A stretch of DNA of 22,675 nucleotides from Brevundimonas sp. UBA7534 (lineage in GTDB: Bacteria > Pseudomonadota > Alphaproteobacteria > Caulobacterales > Caulobacteraceae). Positions 10,076-17,611 of this stretch are shown here, piece after piece (the stretch's first letter is position 1; each line of letters starts with the position of its first letter). Position numbers and translations under genes: made by a program. The notes beneath the pieces were generated by a model. That model searched no databases. It was not told where the DNA came from and worked only from the letters and a program-made list of their open reading frames with translations. The stretch covers positions 1-22,675 of the forward strand of contig NZ_DLMO01000134.1 in the NCBI RefSeq assembly GCF_002479325.1. The letters run 5' to 3'.

Positions 10076-10152
10076 TGGCGACCCCGGGAGGACTCCAACC
10101 TCCGACCTCGGCTTTAGGAAAGCCTTGCTCTATGCAGCTGAGCTACGGGGCC
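10076..10152 (-). tRNA. tRNA-Arg (anticodon CCT), CCA encoded
   Basis: The minus strand folds as a 77-base tRNA. The acceptor GGCCCCG pairs with CGGGGTC (one G-T), with discriminator G73 and an encoded CCA. The D stem is GCTC/GAGC. The anticodon stem is GGCT/AGCC with loop TTCCTAA, so the anticodon is CCT and reads AGG. The T stem is GGAGG/CCTCC. Two normally invariant bases are changed: the D loop has G18-C19 instead of G18-G19, and the T loop begins TTG instead of TTC (G56). Since G19 pairs with C56 in the tertiary fold, this is a compensating swap and the tRNA is probably functional. It lies downstream of the che operon on the same strand; the IS remnant begins two bases beyond CCA. Confidence 0.93.
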
Positions 10153-10227
10153 ACGGGCACGCACCTAGCCGTGGCGGCGTGCGGGGTAAAGGGTTGTCGC
10201 AGCCCGGCCCGCATTTCGGTCAGATGG

Positions 10228-10256
10228 CTTGTGTCCGAGCGCCGTCCAGCCACAAG
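10228..10256. repeat. Inverted repeat upstream of the tRNA gene
   Basis: CTTGTG and CACAAG face each other across 17 bases, 76 bases upstream of the tRNA 5' end. The 10153-10345 gap also has a direct pair of CTGATTCG (10294-10301 and 10305-10312). I see no gene in this gap; the inverted repeat could be an operator or a promoter-associated site, but no function is shown. Confidence 0.35.
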
Positions 10257-10345
10257 ATGTCGCGGTGAACAAAGATCGAATCGGCGCATGTCGCTGATTC
10301 GGTCCTGATTCGTTTCGCCCCTGTTCCGCCGAAAGTGAACCGTCG

Positions 10346-10819
10346 TTAACTGGCGCGGCCGGCGTGGTCCCGCACGGCCTTGAGGCCGTCCAGAAGCCGC
10401 GCCGCCGCTGGCGAACGCACGGCGGGTTCCAACAGAATGAGGGACAGAGCGCGGACGTGCACCTCGACCGCCGGCCAGCGCCAGGTTCCGGCGGCCTCCA
10501 TCCGGCTGGCCGTCTCGCACAGGCTGTAGGCGGCTTCGTAGAAGGGATCGATGGACAGTAGGCCCGCGACGTCCACCAGCGCGGAGCACAGGGAGTAAAC
10601 CTGAGCTTCGCTTCCCGGCGCACGCGCTTCACACAGCGCCGCCAGACGATTCACATCGCCCGCCAGAAGGCCGAGCGCGTGGTCCCGTTGCTGATCAAGG
10701 TTGGCCTGGGCCCGCGCCAGCAGTTCCGCGGCGGTCGCTCCGCCCGGACGAGACATCTTGTATTGCAGCGACGTCGCCACCTTGCGGATCCGGGTCGGCC
10801 GGGCGGGAGCGGCGGTCAC
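10346..10819 (-). CDS. cheE: CheE, conserved protein of the Caulobacter-type che operon
   Basis: This 157-residue, mostly alpha-helical soluble protein without a recognised catalytic motif is the last gene of the operon. The GTG start at 10819 overlaps the cheYIII stop in a GTGA; an open frame runs further upstream but overlaps cheYIII with Arg/Pro-rich nonsense. After a basic N-terminal tail, the core runs from about residue 25 to the end, with several Leu/Ala helices. The name follows position: cheE closes C. crescentus che cluster 1. Its biochemical role is not known to me. A TAA within GTTAAC at 10346-10348 ends the operon, and no clear terminator hairpin follows before the tRNA. Confidence 0.8.
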   Translation of the reverse strand: MTAAPARPTRIRKVATSLQYKMSRPGGATAAELLARAQANLDQQRDHALGLLAGDVNRLAALCEARAPGSEAQVYSLCSALVDVAGLLSIDPFYEAAYSLCETASRMEAAGTWRWPAVEVHVRALSLILLEPAVRSPAAARLLDGLKAVRDHAGRAS

Positions 10820-11403
10820 AGGCTGATCCGCGCGGGCTTCATCATCATGTCGATCTCCGATTGGTCCATATTGGCGCCGACGGGGTCGCCCAGGTCCCCC
10901 GTCAGGTCGCCGTCGCGCCGGCCGTCCAGGCCGGGCGGGGGGCCATAGCAGCGAACCCGGCGATCCGGGCCGATGTAGACGTCGGAGTCGACGAAGGCGC
11001 GCTCCTCGGTCCCCAGCCACTGGATGCGCTTCAACAGAACGCCCGGCGTCAGGGGCTTGGCCAGGATGAAGCTGGCCCCGGCGTCACGGCCGCCTTCGAC
11101 CCGGGATTGGGCGGCATGGCCCAGGATCAGGATGGCGGGGGTGTATCGCACCGCATTGGGCGCCTCGCGTCGGAGCCATCGCACGAAATCGTAACCGTCC
11201 ATCTCCGGCATGATGCAATCGACCAGGATGAGGTCGACCTGCCGTCGCTGCAGCGTATTGACGGCCTCCCTGGCCGACGTGCACTTCACCTGCTCCTTGA
11301 CGCCGAAGCCCTGAACCACCGAGGCGAGCAGTTCCAGCGAGGCTGGCTGGTCGTCGACCAGCATCACCGTCGTCTGGGACAGATTGATCCTGTCGGCGCT
11401 CAT
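10816..11403 (-). CDS. cheY3: CheYIII, receiver-domain response regulator with C-terminal tail
   Basis: A CheY-like receiver (about residues 10-130) has acidic residues D17-D18, phospho-acceptor D62 (ILVDCIMPEMDG) and the conserved lysine K116 (LAKPLTP). The usual Thr/Ser of the beta-4 end is replaced by glycine in LILGHAA. Unlike an ordinary 120-residue CheY, it has 65 further residues, including FVDSDVYIGPDRRVR (137-151) and a Met-rich end. The GPDRR segment recurs in alphaproteobacterial stand-alone regulators, but its role is unclear. The gene starts one base after the cheU stop and overlaps cheE by four. It corresponds by position to CheYIII of Caulobacter; it may bind the motor, CheA or another partner. 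Confidence 0.88.
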   Translation of the reverse strand: MSADRINLSQTTVMLVDDQPASLELLASVVQGFGVKEQVKCTSAREAVNTLQRRQVDLILVDCIMPEMDGYDFVRWLRREAPNAVRYTPAILILGHAAQSRVEGGRDAGASFILAKPLTPGVLLKRIQWLGTEERAFVDSDVYIGPDRRVRCYGPPPGLDGRRDGDLTGDLGDPVGANMDQSEIDMMMKPARISL

Positions 11404-11404
11404 G

Positions 11405-11743
11405 TCAGAACAGTTGCACGTCCCCCGACGACGCCGGCTCGCTCGGTTCGTCGGGCGTCGGATCCAGTCGGCGGACCAGGTCGGAAAGCGGCAGCCCGGC
11501 CAGCGCCTGTTGCGTCGAAGCGCCGTCGCCCAGCCGCGTCAGCACCGTCGAAACGGCGGCGAGGGTCTGGGACAGGACATCGAGCTCCTGGGCCTCCACG
11601 GCCGTCTGGCGACGGTCCGCATCTGGCGCGTGCGGGGCCAGCCGCGCGACCAGCGCCTCGACGCGCCCCAGGCCCTCTCGGGTTCGGTCCATTTCTGCGG
11701 ACAAGGCGCCCAGCAGCCAGCCGTGTTCGGGCGGCGAGCGCAT
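11405..11743 (-). CDS. cheU: CheU, small helical chemotaxis-operon protein
   Basis: This 112-residue protein is named by its place between cheD and cheYIII, as in Caulobacter. ATG 11743 overlaps the cheD stop by one base (TGATG). It is mainly two long amphipathic helices (about 6-36 and 45-72) followed by a Pro/Ser/Glu-rich linker and the tail SSGDVQLF. Within the second helix, AQELDVLSQTL places an Asp and a Gln four apart (D55, Q59), resembling the D-x3-Q of the CheZ phosphatase active helix (AQDFQDLTGQ). CheZ also ends in a CheY-binding peptide closing with Gly-Phe. The function is unknown; a CheY-phosphatase or CheY-binding role is my inference. Confidence 0.8.
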   Translation of the reverse strand: MRSPPEHGWLLGALSAEMDRTREGLGRVEALVARLAPHAPDADRRQTAVEAQELDVLSQTLAAVSTVLTRLGDGASTQQALAGLPLSDLVRRLDPTPDEPSEPASSGDVQLF

Positions 11744-12285
11744 CAGAACAGCTCCAGCGCGCCGGTCTCCACCGGCGGCGCGACGGGCGCCGGGCGCGGG
11801 GCGACGGTGTCGGTCACGGCGCGTTGCAGGGCGCGGCCGCTGACGGGCCAGTAGTGCAAGCGCCGCCCGCCGTCGCCGCGCAGGCTGCCGCCGACCACCG
11901 GAATGCCCTCGTCGCGCAGGAAGCGTTCGGCGAAATCGGCGTTGGCGCGGCCCACGTCGCGCAGACTGTCGAACATGCGGCCCCCGCCAAACAGCTTGGC
12001 CTGGAGACGGTCTCGCCGGCCGCCGGCTTTCAGCACGTCGTTGATCAGAAGCTCCATCGCATAGGCGCCGTAACGACGGCCCGCGTCGGTTCCCGCCCCT
12101 GCCCCTTCCGGCAAAAGGAAGTGGTTCATGCCGCCTACCCCGACGTAGGGGTCTCGCAGACACATGGCCACGCAGGACCCCAGGATGGTGCTAAGAACGA
12201 CATTGGGATCGGACGTGACATGGTGCTCGCCCTGACCGACGTGAACGCGCTTTTCCACGCTCTCTCTCAGGGCGGCGAAACTCAT
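11743..12285 (-). CDS. cheD: Chemoreceptor glutamine deamidase CheD
   Basis: CheD deamidates glutamines in chemoreceptor helices, setting methylation sites. The 180-residue protein has the catalytic pair C38 (STILGSCVAMCLRD) and H55 (GGMNHFLLP), followed by the family segments RYGAYAMELLIND and KLFGGGRMFD. The catalytic Thr region lies near the start of the FGGG block. The C-terminus is longer than minimal CheD by a Pro-rich linker ending ETGALELF; a similar Leu-Phe end occurs on CheU. ATG 12285 overlaps the cheYII stop in ATGA, and the stop overlaps cheU. Confidence 0.95.
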   Translation of the reverse strand: MSFAALRESVEKRVHVGQGEHHVTSDPNVVLSTILGSCVAMCLRDPYVGVGGMNHFLLPEGAGAGTDAGRRYGAYAMELLINDVLKAGGRRDRLQAKLFGGGRMFDSLRDVGRANADFAERFLRDEGIPVVGGSLRGDGGRRLHYWPVSGRALQRAVTDTVAPRPAPVAPPVETGALELF

Positions 12286-12671
12286 GTCAGGGCGCCGAAG
12301 ACGGCTTCCAGCTTGCCCTTCAGCTGGGCCACGGTGAAAGGCTTGACCAGGTAGTTGTTGACGCCGAACTGGACGGCGCGCTGCACCAGCTCGCGGTCGG
12401 CGCGGCCGGTCAGCATGATGAAGGCGGTCTTGGACGTCGGCGGGTGCGCGCGCACCGCGCGCAGCAGGCCCAGCCCATCCAGATTGGGCATGTTGTAGTC
12501 CGAGATGACCAGGTGCGCGGGCTTGGCGACCAGTTCGCGCAGGGCGATCTCGCCGTCGGCGGCCTCGCGGATCTCGCGCACGCCCAGTTGCTGCAGACTG
12601 GTCCGGACCAGGGAGCGCATCGTCATCTGGTCATCGACGACCAGACAGTGAAGTGAGGCGGCGGCGGGCAT
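12282..12671 (-). CDS. cheY2: CheYII, single-domain response regulator
   Basis: A stand-alone CheY of 129 residues. The conserved residues are D13-D14, phospho-acceptor D58 (LVISDYNMPNLDG), T88 (IMLTGR) and K110 (YLVKPF), so all phosphorylation chemistry is present. The loop after the phospho-Asp (YNMPNLDGLGLL) is close to that of motor-binding CheY proteins of enterobacteria. This makes it the best candidate here for the flagellar switch ligand, though C. crescentus has several CheYs and motor binding cannot be decided from sequence. It lies 17 bases after the cheB stop and overlaps cheD by four bases. Confidence 0.95.
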   Translation of the reverse strand: MPAAASLHCLVVDDQMTMRSLVRTSLQQLGVREIREAADGEIALRELVAKPAHLVISDYNMPNLDGLGLLRAVRAHPPTSKTAFIMLTGRADRELVQRAVQFGVNNYLVKPFTVAQLKGKLEAVFGALT

Positions 12672-12688
12672 GGACTACGCTCCCGAAA

Positions 12689-13723
12689 TCAGGCGACGGA
12701 CCGTGCGGCCGGATCGGCGCACAGCTCAAGAATGGCGGAGGACAGGCGGTGCAGCGGCAGTTGCCGCTCGACGCCGCCCAGTTCGTAGGCGGCCCGGGGC
12801 ATGCCGTAGACCACGCTGGTGGCGTCGTCCTGCCCCAGGGTGCGAGCGCCGGCCTCGCGCATGGCCAGCAGGCCGCGCGCGCCGTCCTTGCCCATGCCGG
12901 TCAGGATCACCCCGGTCATCGGCCGGCCCAGGCCGGCGACCGACTGAAACATCACGTCGACCGAGGGGCGATGGCCGTTGACGGGCTCGCCGGCCGTCAG
13001 GCGACAGCGCGGCGTCAGGCCCGGCGCGACCTCCAGGTGGGCGACCCCGCCGGGGGCGATATAGACGTGGCCCGGCTGCAGCGGCGCGCCATCCTGCGCT
13101 TCGGCGACCACGGGGGCGCACACGCGGTCCAGCCGAGCGGCGAAGCTGGCCGTAAAGGTAGCGGGCATATGCTGGGTGACGACCGTGGCCGGACAATCGG
13201 CGGGGAAGCCGCCGAGCACGGTCAGCAGCGCCTCGACACCGCCGGTCGACGAGCCGATGGCCAGGACGTGGCGCGGGTCGGCGCGATAGGCGCTGGGGGC
13301 GCCCTCGGCGGCGGGGGCGTCTCCCCTGGCCCGCACGCGCGAACGGGCGGCGGTCTTCACCTTGCCGATCAGGTCGTGGAAGGCCTCGGGCGTGGCGGAG
13401 GCCGGCTTGGCCACGGCGTCCACCGCGCCGATCTCCAGCGCCGCAAGGGTCACGTCGGCGCCCACCGCCGTCAGGGTCGACACCATGACCACCGGCATGG
13501 GCCGCAGCCGCATGATCTTTTCCAGGAACTCCAGCCCGTTCATGTTGGGCATCTCGACGTCCAGCGTCAGGACGTCGGGGTTCAGCGCCTTGATCGCGGC
13601 GCGCGCCTCGATCGGATCGGCGGCGGCGCCCACCACCTCGATCTGCGGGTCCGTGCGCAGGGCCGCGGAGATCAGGTTGCGCATCGTCAGGCTGTCGTCG
13701 ACGACCAGGACCTTCACCGTCAT
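12689..13723 (-). CDS. cheB: Chemotaxis methylesterase/deamidase CheB
   Basis: CheB removes methyl groups from receptor glutamates when phosphorylated by CheA. The 344-residue protein has an N-terminal receiver with D9-D10, phospho-acceptor D55 (LTLDVEMPN) and K106, a linker at about 125-148, and a C-terminal esterase with the triad S159 (GSSTGG), H185 (TQHMP) and D280 (GMGKDGA). I begin at ATG 13723, inside ATGA with the cheR stop; the open frame continues upstream only as antisense-like Arg/Pro-rich sequence over cheR. The length is normal and all motifs are intact. Confidence 0.97.
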   Translation of the reverse strand: MTVKVLVVDDSLTMRNLISAALRTDPQIEVVGAAADPIEARAAIKALNPDVLTLDVEMPNMNGLEFLEKIMRLRPMPVVMVSTLTAVGADVTLAALEIGAVDAVAKPASATPEAFHDLIGKVKTAARSRVRARGDAPAAEGAPSAYRADPRHVLAIGSSTGGVEALLTVLGGFPADCPATVVTQHMPATFTASFAARLDRVCAPVVAEAQDGAPLQPGHVYIAPGGVAHLEVAPGLTPRCRLTAGEPVNGHRPSVDVMFQSVAGLGRPMTGVILTGMGKDGARGLLAMREAGARTLGQDDATSVVYGMPRAAYELGGVERQLPLHRLSSAILELCADPAARSVA

Positions 13724-14583
13724 GGGCGGCCTCCCAGGCGATAGGTCGTCAGGCCGGCGGTGTGCAGTTGCGCCGCGGCGGGCCCGCTGACCCGCTCGGA
13801 ATGGCCGATGTACAGGGTGGCGCCCGGCGTCATGATCGGGGTGAAACGGCTCCACACCCGCTCCTGGGTCGCGTCGTCGAAATAGATCACCACGTTGCGG
13901 CAGAAGATGACGTCGAAGCGGCCGCGCATCGGCCAGTCGCCGATCAGGTTCAGCTCGCGGAAGGCCGTCAGCCGCTTCAGTTGCGCGCCCGCGACCCATT
14001 GGCCCCGGTCCGCCCGGTCGAAATACTTTCGCCACAGCGTGGCCGGCGCAGGTTCCAGCGCCTCTTCGGAGTAGATCCCGGCGTGGCCCTGGGCGACCAT
14101 GTTGGGATCGATGTCGGTCGCCAGGATGCGCACGTCCAGATCCGCCGCTTCGGGCAGGACCGACAGGACGGTCAGCGCCATCGAATAGGGCTCCTGCCCG
14201 TTGGAGCACGCCGCCGACCACAGCCGCACCCGCCCGCCGGCCCGCGCGCGCTCCGCCAGCGCCGGCATGACGCGCTCGCGCAGATCGTCGAAGTGATGCG
14301 GCTCGCGATAGAAGCGGGTGACGTTGGTGGTCAGGGCCGCCGTCATCGCTTGGCGCTCGTCCAGCCCGTCCACGCCTTCCACCAGGGCGCAGTATTCGCG
14401 GAAGCTGCGCAGACCCAGCGTCCGCAGACGCTTGGCCAGACGCGAATAGACCAGCGCGGCCTTGCCCTCGTTCAGGGCGATGCCCGCGTGGGCGTGCAGC
14501 ATCTGGGCGATCTGGCGGAAATCCTCCGCGGTGAAGGCGAACTCGCCTTCGACCAGGGCCCCCCGCCCGGCGGCGGGCGTCAT
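13720..14583 (-). CDS. cheR: Chemotaxis protein methyltransferase CheR
   Basis: CheR transfers methyl groups from S-adenosylmethionine to receptor glutamates. The 287 residues comprise the helical N-terminal domain (about 15-90) and the SAM-binding domain: TTNVTRFYREP at 85-95, WSAACSNGQEPYS at 122-134, ATDIDP at 155-160 and FCRNVVIYF at 227-235. It probably docks on the GWEEF tail of the receptor encoded at the head of the operon. Both ends overlap neighbours by four bases (ATGA with cheW and with cheB). Confidence 0.97.
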   Translation of the reverse strand: MTPAAGRGALVEGEFAFTAEDFRQIAQMLHAHAGIALNEGKAALVYSRLAKRLRTLGLRSFREYCALVEGVDGLDERQAMTAALTTNVTRFYREPHHFDDLRERVMPALAERARAGGRVRLWSAACSNGQEPYSMALTVLSVLPEAADLDVRILATDIDPNMVAQGHAGIYSEEALEPAPATLWRKYFDRADRGQWVAGAQLKRLTAFRELNLIGDWPMRGRFDVIFCRNVVIYFDDATQERVWSRFTPIMTPGATLYIGHSERVSGPAAAQLHTAGLTTYRLGGRP

Positions 14584-15035
14584 GCGGCTTCGGCCTCGCG
14601 TTCCGGCAGGACATGGTCCAGTTCGATCAGGCTGATCATGCGGCCGTCGATCGAGAAGATGCCCTTGACGAAGGACTTGACGTGTTCGCTGGCCACGTCG
14701 GGCGTGGCCTGAACGGCGGCGTCGTTCATCTGCAGAATGTCGGAGACGGCGTCGACCAGCAGACCGACGGTGCGCCCGCCGATGTGGGCCACCATGATGA
14801 CGTGGCGCGCTGTCGGTTCGGTCGTGGGCAGGCCGAACCGGGCGCCCAGATCAATGATCGGCAGCACGGTGCCGCGCAGGTTGATCACGCCCTTCATGTA
14901 GCCGGGCGATCGCGGCAGCGGCGTCGCCGGGGTCCAGCCCCGGATTTCGCGCACCGACATGATGTCGACGCAGAACTCCTGGGCGCCGATACGAAAGGCG
15001 ATCAGTTCGCGTTGGGTGTCGTTGGCTTCGGTCAT
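14580..15035 (-). CDS. cheW: CheW coupling protein
   Basis: CheW links receptors to CheA in the polar array. The 151-residue protein is a single SH3-like CheW domain with the typical VREIRGWTPATPLPRSP segment and the core GVINLRGTVLPIIDL at 49-63. It starts two bases after the cheA stop and overlaps cheR by four. The size and motifs are ordinary. Confidence 0.97.
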   Translation of the reverse strand: MTEANDTQRELIAFRIGAQEFCVDIMSVREIRGWTPATPLPRSPGYMKGVINLRGTVLPIIDLGARFGLPTTEPTARHVIMVAHIGGRTVGLLVDAVSDILQMNDAAVQATPDVASEHVKSFVKGIFSIDGRMISLIELDHVLPEREAEAA

Positions 15036-15037
15036 GA

Positions 15038-17218
15038 TCAGCTCGCGAGCTTCAGTTCGGAACGGGCGCCGGTGCGGCGGATGGCGACCAGGGCGTCGAC
15101 ATCCAGGATCAGGGCGACCCGGCCGTCGCCCAGGATGGTGGCGGCGGCGACGCCCTCCACCTGCTGGTAGTTGGATTCCAGGCTCTTGATGACGACCTGG
15201 CGCTGGCCCTGGATGGCGTCCAGCAGCAGGGCGGCGCGCTGGCCGGACTCGGTCTCGACGATGACGGCGATCCCCTGGGTCGGATCCATCGGCGTCTCGC
15301 TGAAGCCCATCGCCACCGCCACGTCGACCAAAGGCACGAAGGCGTCGCGGAACCGGATCACCGGGTCGATCCCGCCGACATAGTGGATGTCGGCCGGCTG
15401 CGGCGTCAGGCTCTCGACGATGGCCGGCAGCGGGGCGATCAGCGTCTGGTCGGCCGCGGTCGTCACCATGCCGTCCAGCACCGCCAACGTCAGCGGCAGG
15501 CTGAGGGTGAAGGTCGAGCCCTTGCCGGGAACCGAGCTGATCGAGATGCGGCCGCCCAGGGCCTGGATCGAGCGCTTGACCACGTCCATGCCCACGCCCC
15601 GACCGGAGATGTCAGACACCACGGAGGCGGTGGAGAAGCCGGGCAGGAAGATCAGATTGTCGACCTGATCGTCGCTGAGCACGGCGTCGGGCGCGATCAA
15701 TCCCTTGTCGGTCGCGATCTGGCGCACCCGCTCTCGGTTGATGCCCCTGCCGTCGTCGGCGATCTCGATGACGATCCGACCCGAGCGATGCAAAGCCGCC
15801 AGCCGCACCGTGCCCTCGGCCGGCTTGCCGGCGGCCATACGCTCCTCGGGCGTCTCCAAACCGTGGTCGATGGCGTTTCGAAGCATGTGGGTGATCGGTT
15901 CGGCCAGGCGTTCCACCACGGTCTTGTCGACCTCGGTGTCCTCGCCCGTCGTGACCAGGCGGACCTGTTTGGCGGTCATGTCGGCCACTTCGCGCACCAG
16001 GCGCGGCATCCGCTGGAACACCGACTTCACGGGCTGGGCCCGGATGGCCATGACGCTGTCCTGGATTTCGCGCGTGAGCAGTTCCAGGTCTTCCAGACCC
16101 AGCGCCACGCCGGACGAGCGCGCCAGACCGCTTTCCAGCACGCGCTGGGACAGCATGGCCTGCTGGATAACCAGTTCGCCGACGGCGTTGATCAGGCGGT
16201 CCACCCGGTCCAGATCGACGCGAATCGTGACCGGCGCGGGCGCCGTGGGAGCGGCGGCCGAGGATTGGGCGGCGGCCGGAGCCGGCGCGGGAACAGGCAT
16301 CGCCTCGGGCGCTGGTTGTGACGCAGGTTGCGGCGCCGCGTCGACAGGGGCCGAGGCCTGGGCCTTGGCCAGCAGGGCGGCGATGTCCAGATCGTCGGCA
16401 GCGGGGACGATGGCCGGCGGCTCGTCAAGGAAGCCGACGTCCGGCTGGCCCTCGAGCTCTCCCAACGGGGTGATGCTCAGTTCGCAGTCGGCCTCGACGA
16501 AGTCGAACACCTCGCGCACCGCGGCCTCGTCCACCGCGGCGTTCAGTTCCACCGTCCAGGTCAGCCAGCCTTCCTCGACGACCAGGGCGTCCAATGTCGG
16601 CAGGTCGCCCTCGTCCACGGACACCACGGTCGGCCCCAGGCGCGCCAGTTCTCGCAGCAGCAGGGCGGCTTCATTGGCGCTGGCGTACATGCGCCCATGC
16701 GGCCTGAACACGATGCGCCAACCGGCCGCCGGTTCGGTCGACGGCGGCGCGTCCTGGGGCATGTCGAACGCCATCGGGGTGAAGTCGAAATCGTCGTCTT
16801 CGTCGTCCGTCGCCGGGGCCGGCGCCGCGCCGCCGTGCGTCAGTTGCTCCATCTCGGCCACCAAGGCGGCGGAACGGGCCTGATCCACGGGCGCCGCCAG
16901 GCCTTGCGCGGCCTGCACATGGTCGGCCAGCACGTCCGAGGCGCGCAGCAACGTCTTGATCGTGACCGGGTCGCATGGTTTGCGCCCGGCGCGCAGCTCG
17001 TCCATCAGCGTCTCGAAGACGTGGGCGAAACGCACCAGGTCGTCCAGGCCGAACGCCCCCGCGCCGCCCTTGACCGAATGCACGGCCCGGAACACGGCGT
17101 TGATCGTCTCCAGGTCCGTCTGACCCTGCTCCAGCAGCATCAGCTTCTGTTCCAGGTCCGCGAGCAGTTCGTCGCATTCCTGGAAGAAGGTGGCCTTGAT
17201 GGCTTCGAAGGCATCCAT
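15038..17218 (-). CDS. cheA: Chemotaxis histidine kinase CheA
   Basis: CheA autophosphorylates and passes phosphate to CheY and CheB. The domains of the 726-residue protein are: P1 phosphotransfer with H47 (AVHSVKGGAGAFG); an Asp/Glu-rich linker; a P2-like module at about 167-252; a long Ala/Pro linker (285-330); a P3 dimerisation helix pair (333-395); P4 ATPase with N box HMLRNAIDHGLE at 444-455, G1 DDGRGI at 488-493, F box FLPGFSTA at 524-531 and G2 GRGVGMDVV at 539-547; and a CheW-like P5 (about 584-720). All catalytic motifs are intact. It starts 27 bases after the cheYI stop, one of the wider gaps in the operon. Confidence 0.97.
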   Translation of the reverse strand: MDAFEAIKATFFQECDELLADLEQKLMLLEQGQTDLETINAVFRAVHSVKGGAGAFGLDDLVRFAHVFETLMDELRAGRKPCDPVTIKTLLRASDVLADHVQAAQGLAAPVDQARSAALVAEMEQLTHGGAAPAPATDDEDDDFDFTPMAFDMPQDAPPSTEPAAGWRIVFRPHGRMYASANEAALLLRELARLGPTVVSVDEGDLPTLDALVVEEGWLTWTVELNAAVDEAAVREVFDFVEADCELSITPLGELEGQPDVGFLDEPPAIVPAADDLDIAALLAKAQASAPVDAAPQPASQPAPEAMPVPAPAPAAAQSSAAAPTAPAPVTIRVDLDRVDRLINAVGELVIQQAMLSQRVLESGLARSSGVALGLEDLELLTREIQDSVMAIRAQPVKSVFQRMPRLVREVADMTAKQVRLVTTGEDTEVDKTVVERLAEPITHMLRNAIDHGLETPEERMAAGKPAEGTVRLAALHRSGRIVIEIADDGRGINRERVRQIATDKGLIAPDAVLSDDQVDNLIFLPGFSTASVVSDISGRGVGMDVVKRSIQALGGRISISSVPGKGSTFTLSLPLTLAVLDGMVTTAADQTLIAPLPAIVESLTPQPADIHYVGGIDPVIRFRDAFVPLVDVAVAMGFSETPMDPTQGIAVIVETESGQRAALLLDAIQGQRQVVIKSLESNYQQVEGVAAATILGDGRVALILDVDALVAIRRTGARSELKLAS

Positions 17219-17245
17219 GAGGCGCGGTCCGACCGATCTCTGAGG

Positions 17246-17611
17246 TTAGGCCGCCACGCGGCGAACGGCGTCGACCAGCTTGACCGGGTCGAAGGGCTTG
17301 ACGATCCAGCCGGTGGCGCCGGCGGCGCGCGCGCGCGCCTTCTTGTCGGCGTCGCTCTCGGTCGTCAGCACCAGCACGGGCGTCGTCCGGTGGTTCGGAT
17401 CGGCGCGCATCCCCTCGATGAAGCCGAAGCCGTCCATGCGCGGCATGTTGATGTCGGTGATGACCACGTCGGCGCCCTTAGCCGCCAGGGTCTCCAGCCC
17501 GTCCACGCCGTCCACGGCCTGGATCACGGTATAGCCCGCGTCCTGCAGCGCCAGCAGCAGCATGTCGCGCATGGTGCGGGAATCGTCGACGGTCAGAACG
17601 GTCTTGCTCAC
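17246..17611 (-). CDS. cheY1: CheYI, single-domain response regulator
   Basis: A 121-residue CheY beginning VSKTVLTVDDSRTMRDML, with D9-D10, phospho-acceptor D53 (VVITDINMPRMDG), the Thr pair in LVLTTESD and the lysine in IVKPFDP. I start it at GTG 17611, whose GTGA overlaps the cheX stop; an upstream extension would run through cheX out of its frame. All phospho-relay residues are present. Placed directly ahead of cheA, it is the CheYI of the Caulobacter layout. Whether it is a motor ligand or a phosphate sink cannot be read from sequence. Confidence 0.96.
   Translation of the reverse strand: MSKTVLTVDDSRTMRDMLLLALQDAGYTVIQAVDGVDGLETLAAKGADVVITDINMPRMDGFGFIEGMRADPNHRTTPVLVLTTESDADKKARARAAGATGWIVKPFDPVKLVDAVRRVAA

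Noticed and set aside
10150..10175. GCCACGG/CCGTGGC hairpin as a terminator of cheE or start-site element
   Set aside because: Its 7-bp stem reaches into the tRNA 5' end, has a 12-base loop and no T tract on either strand.
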